Notes: generated by a model not told the origin, from the letters alone. DNA of 64,000 nt from Pseudomonas sihuiensis (GCF_900106015.1 NZ_LT629797.1:1426001-1490000); one strand, 5' to 3'; counted from the first letter of the stretch, positions 1 through 9,501 are shown. Translations and numbers: made by a program.

Positions 1-654
1 GCCGCTGAAAGGGACGGCGTACGTCCGATCATCTTCGACACCATCGTCAATCGCGATATTCGAGCCATTCTCGATACCGCCAATGGCTTCATGATCGACA
101 TCTTCTCGACCTTTCTCTCGCCGCTGGAACAGGAGTTGAGCTCGCACTCCTCCTACTCGGTCGGCAAGTCACACTCCATCGGCCAGCACTCCAACTATAT
201 GGAGCGCATCGAGGCGGTGAACTTCGCCCTCGACAACGATGATGGCGCGCGCACCCACTATTACGACAAGGCCGATCTGATCCTGGTCGGCGTGTCGCGC
301 TGCGGCAAGACACCTACCTGTCTGTACATGGCCATGCAGTACGGCATCCGTGCCGCCAACTATCCACTTACCGAAGACGACATGGAGCGCCTGCAGCTTC
401 CCGATTCGCTGAAGAAGTACCGCGAAAAGCTGTTCGGCCTGACCATCGACCCGGATCGTCTCACCGCCATCCGCCACGAGCGCAAGCCCAACAGCCGCTA
501 TGCCAGTTATGCGCAATGCGAGTTCGAGGTGCGCGAGGTCGAGAGCCTGTTCCGCCGCGAAAACATCGCCTTCATCAACTCCACGCATTTCTCGGTCGAG
601 GAAATTTCGGCCAAGATTCTGGTGGAAAAAGGTGTTGAAAGACGCCTTAAATAA
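1..654 (+). CDS. ppsR: PpsR, phosphoenolpyruvate synthase regulatory protein (3' part)
   Basis: This is a bifunctional kinase/pyrophosphorylase of the DUF299 family that inactivates and reactivates PEP synthase by reversible threonine phosphorylation. The reading frame is open from base 1, so the N-terminus lies outside the window; the first internal ATG at 91 is not the true start. The visible part has the P-loop-like stretch GVSRCGKTP (about 291-317), typical of the family. It ends at TAA and is followed by a clear intrinsic terminator at 682-707. The usual partner ppsA is normally close by and divergent, presumably left of the window. Identification is by recalled family resemblance. Confidence 0.93.
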   Translation, partial: AAERDGVRPIIFDTIVNRDIRAILDTANGFMIDIFSTFLSPLEQELSSHSSYSVGKSHSIGQHSNYMERIEAVNFALDNDDGARTHYYDKADLILVGVSRCGKTPTCLYMAMQYGIRAANYPLTEDDMERLQLPDSLKKYREKLFGLTIDPDRLTAIRHERKPNSRYASYAQCEFEVREVESLFRRENIAFINSTHFSVEEISAKILVEKGVERRLK

Positions 655-681
655 TCGTTGCAAGCACATGTTTACAAAGGC

Positions 682-710
682 AAAAGGCTCGAAACTTCGA
701 GCCTTTTCTC
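682..710 (+). terminator. Rho-independent terminator of ppsR
   Basis: An 11-bp perfect stem pairs AAAAGGCTCGA (682-692) with TCGAGCCTTTT (697-707) around the loop AACT, and a short T-rich tail follows. It lies 28 bases after the ppsR stop. The group II intron begins at 714, just behind this hairpin. Confidence 0.9.
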
Positions 711-713
711 ATT

Positions 714-2545
714 GTGCGCCCAGCATGGGCGCACTCCTGCGGGTGCAAGTCCCGCCGTAAGTTGATCACAGCGAACGAAGTGAAGCGCAACTGCGTGAGG
801 GTGACCGAGCGTGGGGAGGAAGCGTGGAGCGTAATCTGCGAGCCGATGAACAAGAACCGGATAGAAGGCGCTATGGAGCAGGGCGAGCGGGCAATGAACC
901 GCAAAGCTCTGGTGATCAAGGCGAAGTGGCGTAGATCCGGCGGTTGTGCAGAGAAGGAGTGCGTTCTTACCTGGGGAGATCTCGCCTCGATCCTGAAAGG
1001 GTAACGGCGTCGAGCCGGAGCGAGAAGTCAGCAGAGGCCGTAGTAGTTTTTTTTGACGAAGGGCCGAACGAGAGAGAGTGCGATAGGCCATCCTGATGCG
1101 ACATGACCTGAAGTCAGATGCTCACCAGAAGGTGGGGCGGGCGCAGGCGATGAGCGGTGAAGCCGTGATTCGCTCCGTCAGCGACGAGGCACTGCGCCCG
1201 CGGGGTGAAACCGACTGCACAGGGCAAGGGCTGCTGTATCGGGCCCTTGCGAGAGGAAACCTGCAACGAGCGTGGAAGCGGGTCAAAGCCAACAAGGGAG
1301 CAGCGGGTGTCGACGGACTGAGCATAGAGCAGACGGCCGAACGGCTGCTGACGGAGTGGGCGGGGATTCGAGCGCAGCTCTTGTCAGGGTTGTACCGGCC
1401 CAGTCCGGTACGGCGGGTGATGATTGCCAAGCCGGACGGAAGCCAGCGCGAGCTGGGTATACCAACGGTGACCGACCGCCTGATCCAGCAGGCCTTGCTG
1501 CAGGTGCTGCAACCGTTGCTCGATCCTGGCTTCAGCGAGCATAGCTACGGTTTTCGGCCTGGACGCCGTGCGCATGATGCGGTGCTTGCCGCTCAGGCGT
1601 ATGTGCAATCTGGGCGCCGGATCGTGGTGGACGTGGATCTGGAGAAGTTCTTCGACCGTGTCAACCACGACATCCTGATTGAACGCTTGCGCAAGCGCGT
1701 CCCGGATCAAGGCGTTCTTCGTCTGATACGAGCGTACCTGAACAGCGGCATCCTTGATGGCGGTCTGGTCATGCAGCGGCATGAAGGCACACCGCAAGGT
1801 GGCTCGTTGTCGCCGCTGCTGGCCAACGTGCTGCTCGATGAAGTGGACAAGGAGCTGGAGCGCCGCGGTCACTGTTTCGTTCGCTACGCCGACGACTGCA
1901 ACGTGTACGTGCACAGCCGCCGAGCGGGGGAAAGGGTGATGGCGCTGCTACGCCGTTTGTACGCCAGGCTTCGCTTGAGGATCAACGAGGCCAAGAGCCG
2001 CGTGAGCAGTGTCTTTGCGGGGCGCAAGTTCCTGGGGTACAGCTTCTGGGTAGCCCCGAAAGGGGTGATCAAGCGCACGGTGGCGAAGAAGGCGCTGGAA
2101 ACGTTCAAGCAACGAGTTCGGCAGCTGAGCCGCCGCTCGTGCGGTCGCAGTCTGCAGCAGGTCGTTGAACGCCTGAGTTCCTACCTGGAGGGCTGGAAGG
2201 GCTACTACCGGTTGGCGCAAACGTCGCGAGTCTGGCAGATGCTGGACGAGTGGCTGCGTCATCGGTTGCGCGCGATCCAGCTCAAGCAGTGGAAGCAAGG
2301 CAAGACCATGTTCCGGGAGCTACGCGCACTGGGGGCAAGTCGTACAGTGGCACAACGGGTGGCGGCCAACAGCCGGCGCTGGTGGTGCAACAGCGGCAAG
2401 CTACTCAATAGGGTGTTGAACCTGGCCTGGTTCGACCGCCTGGGATTAGCCCGACTCTCATAACCTCAATCCCTCGAACCGCCCGGTGCGGACCCGCATG
2501 CCGGGTGGTGTGGCAGGGGCGCAGTTCATCAGAACTGCCCCCTAT
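714..2545 (+). mobile_element. Group II intron, bacterial class C (IIC)-like
   Basis: The 5' end is GTGCGCCC at 714, the usual GUGYG intron start, followed by about 380 bases of structured RNA and then the intron-encoded reverse transcriptase (1096-2463). Domain V is visible at 2476-2513: GAACCGCCCGG is paired with CCGGGTGGT around a GGACCC-type tip, and the CGC triad at 2480-2482 is of the IIC kind. A domain VI-like hairpin (GGGGCGCAGTT ... AACTGCCCC) follows, and the element probably ends at CTAT (2545). Insertion directly behind a Rho-independent terminator is the known target preference of class C introns. The 3' boundary is inferred from the domain VI end and could be off by a few bases. 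The element looks full length. Confidence 0.85.
1096..2463 (+). CDS. ltrA: Group II intron reverse transcriptase/maturase
   Basis: 455-aa intron-encoded protein that aids splicing and reverse-transcribes the intron during retrohoming. Reverse-transcriptase blocks are in order: KANKGAAGVDG (66-74), SYGFRPGRRAHDA (150-162), GTPQGGSLSPLLAN (231-244), and the catalytic YADD at about 264-267. A maturase (X) region follows. The C-terminus ends soon after with a WFDRLGLARL-type tail, and no HNH endonuclease domain is seen, as expected for class C. The frame is intact. The 1096 start has no strong ribosome-binding site; ATG at 1150 is an alternative. It is unrelated to the neighbouring metabolic genes. 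Confidence 0.95.
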   Translation: MRHDLKSDAHQKVGRAQAMSGEAVIRSVSDEALRPRGETDCTGQGLLYRALARGNLQRAWKRVKANKGAAGVDGLSIEQTAERLLTEWAGIRAQLLSGLYRPSPVRRVMIAKPDGSQRELGIPTVTDRLIQQALLQVLQPLLDPGFSEHSYGFRPGRRAHDAVLAAQAYVQSGRRIVVDVDLEKFFDRVNHDILIERLRKRVPDQGVLRLIRAYLNSGILDGGLVMQRHEGTPQGGSLSPLLANVLLDEVDKELERRGHCFVRYADDCNVYVHSRRAGERVMALLRRLYARLRLRINEAKSRVSSVFAGRKFLGYSFWVAPKGVIKRTVAKKALETFKQRVRQLSRRSCGRSLQQVVERLSSYLEGWKGYYRLAQTSRVWQMLDEWLRHRLRAIQLKQWKQGKTMFRELRALGASRTVAQRVAANSRRWWCNSGKLLNRVLNLAWFDRLGLARLS

Positions 2546-2557
2546 GCCGATCAGGGC

Positions 2558-3757
2558 CTAGAAGCTTTCAGCGGGCACGCGCACCCAACCTTCCATCAGG
2601 ATGCGCGCACTGCGGCTCATCACCGCCTTGGTCACCGTCCACTGACCATCGACCCGCTTGGCCTGCGCGCCGACACGCAGGGTGCCGGAGGGATGGCCGA
2701 AACGCACCGCCTCGCGCTCGCCGCCACCGGCCGCCAGGTTGACCAGGGTGCCCGGAATCGCCGCCGCCGTGCCGATGGCCACCGCGCAGGTGCCCATCAT
2801 CGCGTGGTGCAGCTTGCCCATGGACAGCGCCCGCACCAACAGATCGACCTCGCCGGCCTTGACCTCCTTGCCGCTGGAGGTGCGGTAGTCCTTGGGCGGA
2901 CTGACGAAAGCGATCTTCGGGGTGTGCTGACGTGTCGCAGCCTCCTCGGCCGTTTTGATCAGCCCCATGCGCAGCGCACCGGCAATGCGGATCTGCTCGA
3001 AGCGCGCCAGTTGCGCCGGATCGCCGTTGATGGCCTCGCGCAGCTCGGTGCCCTGGTAGCCGATGTCCTCGGCATTGACGAAGATCGTCGGGATACCAGC
3101 CGTGATCATGGTCGCCTTCAAGGTGCCCCCTTCTACAACATCAGCGGGCACTTCGAGGTCATCGACCAGATTGCCGGTAGGAAACATCGAACTGCCCTCC
3201 TCGCCGTCGTCGGACGGGTCGAGGAACTCCAGCACGATCTCCGCCGCCGGGAAGGTAACGCCGTCCAGCTCGAAATCGCCGGTTTCCTGCACTTGGCCAT
3301 TGCTGACCGGCACATGGGCGATGATGGTTTTCTGGATATTGGCCTGCCAGATGCGCACCACGCAGGTGCCGTTCTCGGGAATCCTCACGGGGTCGACCAG
3401 GCCGGCATGGATGGCGAAGGCACCGGCCGCGGTGGACAGGTTGCCGCAGTTGCCGCTCCAGTCGACAAAGGCCTTGTCGATGGAGACCTGGCCGTAGAGG
3501 TAGTCGACATCGTGATCAGGCTGGCTGCTTTTCGACAGAATCACGCATTTGGAGGTGCTCGACGTGGCGCCGCCCATGCCGTCGATCTGCGCCGAGTACG
3601 GATCGGGGCTGCCGATCACGCGCATGAACAGCCTGTCGCGCGCCTCGCCCGGCACCTGGCAACGCTCAGGCAGATCCTGCAGGCGAAAGAACACGCCCTT
3701 GCTGGTGCCGCCACGCATGTAGGTGGCGGGGATTTTCACTTGCGGTAAATGGGACAT
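2558..3757 (-). CDS. prpF: PrpF, 2-methylaconitate cis-trans isomerase
   Basis: 399 aa. PrpF works with AcnD in the methylcitrate cycle by isomerising the 2-methylaconitate that AcnD makes, so that methylisocitrate can form. The fold is that of diaminopimelate epimerase. Visible signatures are RGGTSKGVFF near the N-terminus and DWSGNCGNLS, which carries the conserved cysteine. It is the last gene of the prp operon and is separated from acnD by 133 bases containing a REP-type palindrome. Its stop lies only 13 bases from the presumed end of the group II intron. No prpD follows, although some pseudomonads carry one there. Confidence 0.93.
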   Translation of the reverse strand: MSHLPQVKIPATYMRGGTSKGVFFRLQDLPERCQVPGEARDRLFMRVIGSPDPYSAQIDGMGGATSSTSKCVILSKSSQPDHDVDYLYGQVSIDKAFVDWSGNCGNLSTAAGAFAIHAGLVDPVRIPENGTCVVRIWQANIQKTIIAHVPVSNGQVQETGDFELDGVTFPAAEIVLEFLDPSDDGEEGSSMFPTGNLVDDLEVPADVVEGGTLKATMITAGIPTIFVNAEDIGYQGTELREAINGDPAQLARFEQIRIAGALRMGLIKTAEEAATRQHTPKIAFVSPPKDYRTSSGKEVKAGEVDLLVRALSMGKLHHAMMGTCAVAIGTAAAIPGTLVNLAAGGGEREAVRFGHPSGTLRVGAQAKRVDGQWTVTKAVMSRSARILMEGWVRVPAESF

Positions 3758-3776
3758 ACACGCAGCCCTGAAAAAA

Positions 3777-3836
3777 GTAGCCCGGATGCAATCCGGGAAT
3801 GACGACGCAGTTCTCCCCGGATTGCATCCGGGCTAC
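3777..3836. repeat. REP-type palindrome (GTAGCCCGGATG family)
   Basis: Two 21-base arms (3777-3797 and 3816-3836) are perfect reverse complements around an 18-base spacer. The arms begin GTAGCCCGGATGCAATC. It sits between acnD and prpF inside one operon and may affect transcript stability or differential expression. There is no T-tract, so it is not a standard terminator. Confidence 0.85.
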
Positions 3837-3890
3837 GCGCACCTATAGGAGTTGTGCCGGCCCATTGACGGGCCGGCATGTCGCGTCAGG

Positions 3891-6512
3891 TCAAGCCACC
3901 GTGCCTTCGAGGAAGTCCTTGGCGAAGCGCTGCAGCACGCCGCCAGCCTGGTACACGCTGACATCGGCAGCAGTGTCAAGACGGCAGGTCACCGGTACGC
4001 GCAGCACCTCGCCATTGCGGCGATTGACCACCAGGGTCAGGTCGCAGCGCGGCGAAATGTCACCTTCCACGTCATAGGTCTCGGTACCGTCCAGGGCCAG
4101 GGTCAAGCGTGTGATGCCCGGCTTGAACTCCACCGGCAGCACGCCCATGCCCACCAGGTTGGTGCGGTGAATACGCTCGAAGCCTTCCGCGACGATCACC
4201 TCGACACCCGCCAGACGCACGCCTTTGGCCGCCCAGTCGCGGGACGAACCCTGGCCGTAGTCGGCACCGGCGACGATGATCAGGTTCTGCTTGCGGTTCA
4301 TGTAGGTTTCGATGGCCTCCCACATGCGCATCACCTTGCCTTCCGGCTCGACGCGGGCCAGCGAGCCCTTCTTCACCTGCCCGTCGACCACGGCCATCTC
4401 GTTGACAAGCTGTGGGTTGGCGAAGGTGGCGCGCTGGGCGGTCAGGTGGTCGCCCCTGTGAGTCGCGTAGGAGTTGAAGTCCTCCTCCGGCAGGCCCATC
4501 TTCGCCAGGTACTCACCGGCGGCCGAGTCCGCCAGGATGGCGTTGGACGGCGACAGGTGATCGGTGGTGATGTTGTCCGGCAGGATCGCCAGCGGACGCA
4601 TGCCCTTGAGCGTGCGCTCGCCGGCCAGCGCGCCTTCCCAGTACGGCGGGCGGCGGATATAGGTGCTCGTCGGGCGCCAGTCGTACAGCGGGCTGTCGGC
4701 TTCCTTCACCTTCCCGAGGTCGAACATCGGGATATAGATCTGCTTGAACTGCTCGGGCTTCACGCTCGCCGCGACAATGGCGTCGATCTCCTCGTCGCTC
4801 GGCCATAGGTCCTTGAGGGTGACCGGCTTGCCATTCTGATCATGGCCTAGCACGTCCTGCTCGATATCGAAGCGCACGGTACCGGCGATCGCATAGGCCA
4901 CCACCAGCGGCGGCGAAGCGAGGAAGGCCTGCTTGGCGTAGGGGTGGATACGGCCGTCGAAGTTGCGGTTACCCGAGAGCACAGCGGTGGCGTACAGGTC
5001 GCGGTCGATGATTTCCTTCTGGATCACCGGGTCGAGCGCGCCAGACATGCCGTTACAGGTGGTGCAGGCGTAGGCGACGATACCGAAGCCGAGCTTCTCC
5101 AGTTCCGGCAGCAAACCAGCCTCTTCAAGATACAGCTTGGCGACCTTTGAACCCGGCGCGAACGACGTCTTCACCCAGGGTTTGCGCAGCAGGCCAAGGG
5201 CGTTGGCTTTCTTCGCCACCAGGCCGGCAGCGATGACGTTGCGCGGGTTGGAGGTGTTGGTGCAACTGGTGATGGCGGCGATGATCACCGCGCCATCGGG
5301 CATCAGCCCCTGGGCCTCCTCGCCCTTGCCGGCTTGCAGCTTGGCCTCATCAGCGATGCCGCGCTCGGCCAGCGCCGAAGTGGGCAGGCGGCGATGCGGG
5401 TTGCTCGGGCCGGCCATATTGCGCACGACACTGCCCAGATCGAAGCGCAGCACGCGCTCGTACTCGGCGGTCTTCAGCGCGTCGCTCCACAGGCCGAGGG
5501 TCTTGGCGTAGTTCTCCACCAGTGCCACCTGCTCCGGCTCGCGGCCGGTGAGCTTGAGGTAATCGATGGTCTGGCCGTCGATATAGAACATCGAGGCGGT
5601 GGCGCCGTATTCCGGGCACATGTTGGAGATGGTGGCGCGGTCGCCGATGGTCAGGCTGTCGGCGCCCTCGCCGAAGAACTCGACCCAGGCACCGACCACG
5701 CGCTCCTGGCGCAGGAACTCGGTGATGGCCAGGACGATATCGGTGGCGGTGATGCCGGGCTGGCGCTTGCCGGTCAGCTCGACGCCGACGATGTCGGGCA
5801 GGCGCATCATCGACGGGTGGCCGAGCATCACCGTCTCGGCTTCCAGGCCGCCGACGCCGATGGCGATCACGCCCAGGGCATCCACGTGCGGGGTGTGCGA
5901 GTCGGTGCCGACGCAGGTGTCGGGGAAGGCGATGCCACCGCGCGCCTGGATCACCGGGCTCATCTTCTCCAGGTTGATCTGGTGCATGATGCCGTTGCCG
6001 GCCGGGATCACGTCGACGTTCTTGAATGCGGTCTTGGTCCAGTCGATGAAGTGGAAGCGATCCTCGTTGCGACGATCCTCGATGGCGCGGTTCTTCTCGA
6101 AGGCGTCCGGGTCGAAGCCCGGTGCCTCGACGGCCAGGGAGTGGTCGACGATCAGCTGGGTCGGCACCACCGGGTTGACCTTGGACGGGTCACCACCCTG
6201 CTCAGCGATGGCATCGCGCAGGCCGGCCAGGTCGACCAGCGCGGTCTGGCCAAGAATGTCGTGGCAGACCACGCGCGCCGGGTACCAGGGAAAGTCCAGG
6301 TCTCGCTTGCGGTAGACCAACTGTTCAAGCGACGCAGTCAGATCCTGCGGATCGCAACGGCGTACCAGTTGCTCAGCGAGTACGCGCGAGGTGTAGGGGA
6401 GCCTCGCCCAGGCGCCGGCCTGGATCGCCTCGACCGCCTCGCGGGCATCGAAGTAATCCAGCGCGGTACCGGGCAGGCGCTTGCAGTATTGGCTATTCAC
6501 GGTGTCATTCAT
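3891..6512 (-). CDS. acnD: AcnD, Fe/S-dependent 2-methylcitrate dehydratase
   Basis: 873-aa aconitase-family enzyme that dehydrates 2-methylcitrate to 2-methylaconitate; it partners PrpF and together they replace the iron-free PrpD. Iron-sulfur ligand motifs are visible as SCTNTSNPRNV and CTTCNGMSG. The swivel domain has YGQGSSRDWAA and GVEVIVAEGFERIHR. Length is usual for AcnD. It begins 2 bases after the prpC stop (TAA-CC-ATG), so translation is probably coupled to prpC. An aconitase A assignment is less likely because the gene lies between prpC and prpF. Confidence 0.94.
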   Translation of the reverse strand: MNDTVNSQYCKRLPGTALDYFDAREAVEAIQAGAWARLPYTSRVLAEQLVRRCDPQDLTASLEQLVYRKRDLDFPWYPARVVCHDILGQTALVDLAGLRDAIAEQGGDPSKVNPVVPTQLIVDHSLAVEAPGFDPDAFEKNRAIEDRRNEDRFHFIDWTKTAFKNVDVIPAGNGIMHQINLEKMSPVIQARGGIAFPDTCVGTDSHTPHVDALGVIAIGVGGLEAETVMLGHPSMMRLPDIVGVELTGKRQPGITATDIVLAITEFLRQERVVGAWVEFFGEGADSLTIGDRATISNMCPEYGATASMFYIDGQTIDYLKLTGREPEQVALVENYAKTLGLWSDALKTAEYERVLRFDLGSVVRNMAGPSNPHRRLPTSALAERGIADEAKLQAGKGEEAQGLMPDGAVIIAAITSCTNTSNPRNVIAAGLVAKKANALGLLRKPWVKTSFAPGSKVAKLYLEEAGLLPELEKLGFGIVAYACTTCNGMSGALDPVIQKEIIDRDLYATAVLSGNRNFDGRIHPYAKQAFLASPPLVVAYAIAGTVRFDIEQDVLGHDQNGKPVTLKDLWPSDEEIDAIVAASVKPEQFKQIYIPMFDLGKVKEADSPLYDWRPTSTYIRRPPYWEGALAGERTLKGMRPLAILPDNITTDHLSPSNAILADSAAGEYLAKMGLPEEDFNSYATHRGDHLTAQRATFANPQLVNEMAVVDGQVKKGSLARVEPEGKVMRMWEAIETYMNRKQNLIIVAGADYGQGSSRDWAAKGVRLAGVEVIVAEGFERIHRTNLVGMGVLPVEFKPGITRLTLALDGTETYDVEGDISPRCDLTLVVNRRNGEVLRVPVTCRLDTAADVSVYQAGGVLQRFAKDFLEGTVA

Positions 6513-6514
6513 GG

Positions 6515-7672
6515 TTATTTACGGTCCTTGAGCGGCACGAACTTCAGGTCTTCGGGGCCTGTGTAGTTGGCGCTCGGGCGGATGATCTTGCCGTCGATGC
6601 GTTGCTCGATGACGTGGGCGGACCAGCCGGCGGTACGGGCAATGACGAACAGCGGGGTGAACATGGCGGTGGGCACGCCCATCATGTGGTAGCTCACGGC
6701 GCTGAACCAGTCGAGGTTGGGGAACATCTTCTTGATTTCCCACATCACGCTTTCCAGGCGCTCGGCGATGTCATACATCTTGGTATTGCCCTGCTCCACC
6801 GACAGCTCGCGGGCCACTTCCTTGATTACCTTGTTGCGCGGGTCGCTGACGGTATAGACCGGGTGACCGAAGCCGATCACCACTTCCTTGCGCCCTACTC
6901 GTTCACGGATATCGGCTTCGGCTTCGTCCGGGCTGTCGTAGCGCTTCTGCACCTCGAAGGCCACTTCGTTGGCACCGCCGTGCTTCGGGCCGCGCAGCGC
7001 GCCAATGGCGCCGGCGATGCAGGAGAACAGGTCGGAACCGGTACCGGCGATCACCCGCGAGGTGAAGGTCGAGGCGTTGAACTCGTGCTCGGCATACAGG
7101 TTCAGCGAGGTGTGCATGGCGCGCACCCAGGACTCGCGCGGCTTCTCGCCATGCAGCAGGTGCAGGAAATGGCCGCCGATGGAGTCGTCGTCGGTTTCTA
7201 CCTCGATGCGCTTGCCGTTGTGGCTGTAGTGGTACCAGTACAGCAGCGCCGAGCCGAGCGACGCCATCAGCTTGTCGGCGATATCGCGGGCACCAGGGTG
7301 GTTGTGATCGTCCTTCTCCGGCGCCAGACAGCCGAGCACGGACACAGCGGTGCGCATCACGTCCATCGGGTGAGCCGAAGGCGGCAGGGTTTCCAGCGCG
7401 GCCTTGACGCCAGCCGGCAGGCCGCGCAGGGCCTTGAGCTTGGCCTTGTAGCCGGCCAGCTCGGCGACGTTGGGCAGCTTGCCGTGCACCAGCAGGTGAG
7501 CGATCTCCTCGAACTCGCAGCGGTTGGCGAAATCGAGCACGTCATAGCCACGGTAATGCAGGTCATTGCCGGTGCGGCCAACGGTGCACAGGGCGGTGTT
7601 GCCGGCGGCGGTACCGCTCAGGGCGACGGATTTCTTCGGCTTGAAGCCTGGCGTGGTTTCGGTGGTGCTCAT
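6515..7672 (-). CDS. prpC: PrpC, 2-methylcitrate synthase
   Basis: Citrate-synthase family enzyme that condenses propionyl-CoA with oxaloacetate. The family signature is [14 protein letters not shown], with the catalytic-domain stretch [14 protein letters not shown] before it. I choose the ATG at 7672 (385 aa) over the ATG at 7678 because GAGGAG abuts the first ATG but stands 6 bases before the second. The protein is distinct from the gltA product at 57307 and shorter, as expected for methylcitrate synthases. The gene is co-directional with prpB upstream, separated by about 120 bases containing a REP palindrome. Confidence 0.95.
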   Translation of the reverse strand: MSTTETTPGFKPKKSVALSGTAAGNTALCTVGRTGNDLHYRGYDVLDFANRCEFEEIAHLLVHGKLPNVAELAGYKAKLKALRGLPAGVKAALETLPPSAHPMDVMRTAVSVLGCLAPEKDDHNHPGARDIADKLMASLGSALLYWYHYSHNGKRIEVETDDDSIGGHFLHLLHGEKPRESWVRAMHTSLNLYAEHEFNASTFTSRVIAGTGSDLFSCIAGAIGALRGPKHGGANEVAFEVQKRYDSPDEAEADIRERVGRKEVVIGFGHPVYTVSDPRNKVIKEVARELSVEQGNTKMYDIAERLESVMWEIKKMFPNLDWFSAVSYHMMGVPTAMFTPLFVIARTAGWSAHVIEQRIDGKIIRPSANYTGPEDLKFVPLKDRK

Positions 7673-7723
7673 GGTCATCTCCTCAAATCTTCTTATTCTG
7701 CTTACTGTCAGCGGTAGCGAACC

Positions 7724-7768
7724 GTAGGAGCGGATTCATCCGCGAATCGCGAATAAATTCGCTCCTAC
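7724..7768. repeat. REP-type palindrome (GTAGGAGCG family)
   Basis: Inverted repeat with arms starting GTAGGAGCGGATTCATCCGCG and ending CGCTCCTAC, a common Pseudomonas REP family. It lies in the prpB-prpC gap and is different in sequence from the REP at 3777-3836. Confidence 0.8.
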
Positions 7769-7791
7769 ATAAAGCAAACCCGTCCGCCGCT

Positions 7792-8679
7792 TTACTTCTT
7801 GCCGGCGGCGAACAGCGCATCGAGCTTCTGCTCGAAGGCGTGGTAGCCAATGCGGTCGTAGAGTTCGGCACGGGTCTGCATCAGCTCGATCACGTCCTTC
7901 TGGTGGCCGTTCTGGCGGATCGAGGTGTAGACACTTTCGGCCGCCTTGTTCGCCGCGCGGAAGGCCGACAGCGGATAGAGCTGGATGGCCACACCGACCG
8001 AAGCCAGCTCGTCGCGGGTGAACAGCGGCGTGGCGCCGAATTCGGTGATATTGGCCAGCACCGGCACCTTCAGCGCCTCGACGAAACGCTTGTAAGTGGG
8101 CAGGTCGTAGGCCGCCTCGGCGAAGATGCCATCGGCACCGGCCTCGACATAGGCCTGGCAACGCTCGATGGCGGCATCCACACCCTCGGCCTGGATGGCG
8201 TCGGTGCGGGCGATGAGGAAGAAGTCCGGGTCGGTCTTGGCATCGGCGGCGGCCTTGACGCGATCTACCATCTCCTCGCAGGAGACGATCTCCTTGCCCG
8301 GACGGTGGCCGCAGCGCTTGGCGCCAACCTGATCCTCGATGTGCGCAGCAGCGGCGCCGGCCTTGATCAGGTTCTTGATGGTGCGCTCGATATTGAAGGC
8401 CGAAGGGCCGAAGCCGGTGTCGATGTCCACCAGAAGCGGCAGGTCGCAGACATCGGTGATACGGCGCACGTCTGTAAGCACGTCATCCAGGGTGTTGATG
8501 CCCAGATCCGGCAAGCCGAGAGAACCGGCCGCCACGCCACCACCGGACAGGTAGATCGCGCGAAAGCCTGCACGCTTGGCCAGCAATGCATGGTTGGCGT
8601 TGATCGCACCGATTACCTGCAGCGGTTGCTCTTCGGCGAGGGCCTGGCGGAAGCGTTGGCCGGCGGAAAGCTGGGTCAT
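7792..8679 (-). CDS. prpB: PrpB, 2-methylisocitrate lyase
   Basis: 295-aa member of the isocitrate lyase/PEP mutase family. It cleaves 2-methylisocitrate to succinate and pyruvate, the last step of the methylcitrate cycle. The family loop [10 protein letters not shown] is present with its catalytic cysteine, as is the metal-binding VDIDTGFG. The start overlaps the stop of the upstream regulator by 4 bases (ATGA) and has an AGGTGA ribosome-binding site, so the two are translationally coupled. Confidence 0.96.
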   Translation of the reverse strand: MTQLSAGQRFRQALAEEQPLQVIGAINANHALLAKRAGFRAIYLSGGGVAAGSLGLPDLGINTLDDVLTDVRRITDVCDLPLLVDIDTGFGPSAFNIERTIKNLIKAGAAAAHIEDQVGAKRCGHRPGKEIVSCEEMVDRVKAAADAKTDPDFFLIARTDAIQAEGVDAAIERCQAYVEAGADGIFAEAAYDLPTYKRFVEALKVPVLANITEFGATPLFTRDELASVGVAIQLYPLSAFRAANKAAESVYTSIRQNGHQKDVIELMQTRAELYDRIGYHAFEQKLDALFAAGKK

Positions 8680-9413
8680 GAATCACCTCGTGTCTTGGAT
8701 GAAGGGATGAGCGCTTCCTGTCCACGTTGGGAAACGTAGTGGCGCTCGATATTGCGCTTGGAGGCGCCGATGTGGCGGCGCATCAGCAGTTCGGCCAGTT
8801 CACCGTCGCGAGCTTCGATGGCGTCGAGAATGCGGTGGTGCTCGGCGAAGGCCTGATGCGGCCGATTGGGGGTGGTGGAGAACTGCAGGCGGTACATGCG
8901 CACCAACTGGTACAGCTCGTCGCACAGCAGCTTGGCCAGGGTGCGATTGCCGCTGCCCTGGATGATGCGGTAGTGGAAGTCGAAGTCGCCTTCCTGCTGG
9001 TAATAGCCGACACCGGCCTTGAACGCAGCATCCTGCTCATGCAGCTCCAGCACCCGGCGCAGCTCGTCGATCTCCTGCTGAGTCATGCGCTCGGCCGCCA
9101 GGCGACAAGCCATGCCTTCGAGCGACTCGCGAATCTCGTACAGCTCGACCAACTCGGCATGACTGAGCGACACCACCCGCGCCCCCACATGTGGCACGCG
9201 CACCAGCAGCTTTTGCCCCTCCAGACGGTGAATGGCCTCGCGTAGCGGACCACGACTGATGCCATAGGTGCGCGCCAGCTCGGGCTCGGAAATCTTGCTA
9301 CCCGGGGCGATCTCGCCTTTGACGATGGCGGCCTGGATCAGACGGAAGACGTGCTCGGAAAGTGTTTCCGAATCCACCTGCGGCGTTGCTGGCGCATCTG
9401 ATTCAAGCAGCAT
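8676..9413 (-). CDS. GntR-family (FCD/FadR subgroup) regulator of the prp operon
   Basis: 245 aa from the ATG at 9413; the frame extends to a TTG at 9428, which would overlap the candidate operator. An N-terminal winged helix-turn-helix ([20 protein letters not shown]) is followed by an all-helical FCD ligand domain ([19 protein letters not shown] ... [15 protein letters not shown]). It is the first gene of the prp operon, so it most likely controls the operon with a methylcitrate-cycle intermediate as ligand. That is inference from position; in other bacteria prp operons are also run by the unrelated sigma-54 type PrpR. Two candidate binding sites lie at 9417-9424 and 9488-9501. Confidence 0.88.
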   Translation of the reverse strand: MLLESDAPATPQVDSETLSEHVFRLIQAAIVKGEIAPGSKISEPELARTYGISRGPLREAIHRLEGQKLLVRVPHVGARVVSLSHAELVELYEIRESLEGMACRLAAERMTQQEIDELRRVLELHEQDAAFKAGVGYYQQEGDFDFHYRIIQGSGNRTLAKLLCDELYQLVRMYRLQFSTTPNRPHQAFAEHHRILDAIEARDGELAELLMRRHIGASKRNIERHYVSQRGQEALIPSSKTRGDS

Positions 9414-9416
9414 GAT

Positions 9417-9424
9417 TGTCGACA
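9417..9424. promoter_or_regulatory. Candidate operator (downstream copy) for the prp GntR-type regulator
   Basis: The core TGTCGACA is an 8-bp palindrome just upstream of the ATG at 9413. The same core is at the centre of the 14-bp palindrome at 9488-9501. Centre-to-centre distance is 74 bases, close to seven helical turns. Confidence 0.5.
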
Positions 9425-9446
9425 CCAATAACTTTCAATGGCGATA

Positions 9447-9475
9447 AAACTACGTCAAAAAGCCGAAAAGGTCAA
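9447..9475 (-). promoter_or_regulatory. Predicted sigma-70 promoter of the prp operon
   Basis: On the minus strand TTGACC (9470-9475) is followed by a 17-base spacer and TAGTTT (9447-9452). It lies between the two TGTCGACA sites. The -10 box is a weak match, so the call is tentative. Confidence 0.45.
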
Positions 9476-9487
9476 AGCAGACCAAAG

Positions 9488-9501
9488 TATTGTCGACAAT
9501 A
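9488..9501. promoter_or_regulatory. Candidate operator (upstream copy): perfect 14-bp palindrome
   Basis: TATTGTCGACAATA is a perfect palindrome of the kind bound by FCD-type GntR regulators (TNGTNNACNA-like). It lies 75 bases upstream of the regulator's ATG in the non-coding gap before the divergent gene at 9720. Confidence 0.6.

Noticed and set aside
714..1004. Small frame in the 5' part of the group II intron
   Set aside because: The region is structured intron RNA (domains I-IV), and the frame has no family resemblance or good start.
2486..3748. 420-residue frame on the plus strand
   Set aside because: It is the complement of prpF; GC-rich third positions keep it open. The minus-strand frame has family motifs and this one has none.
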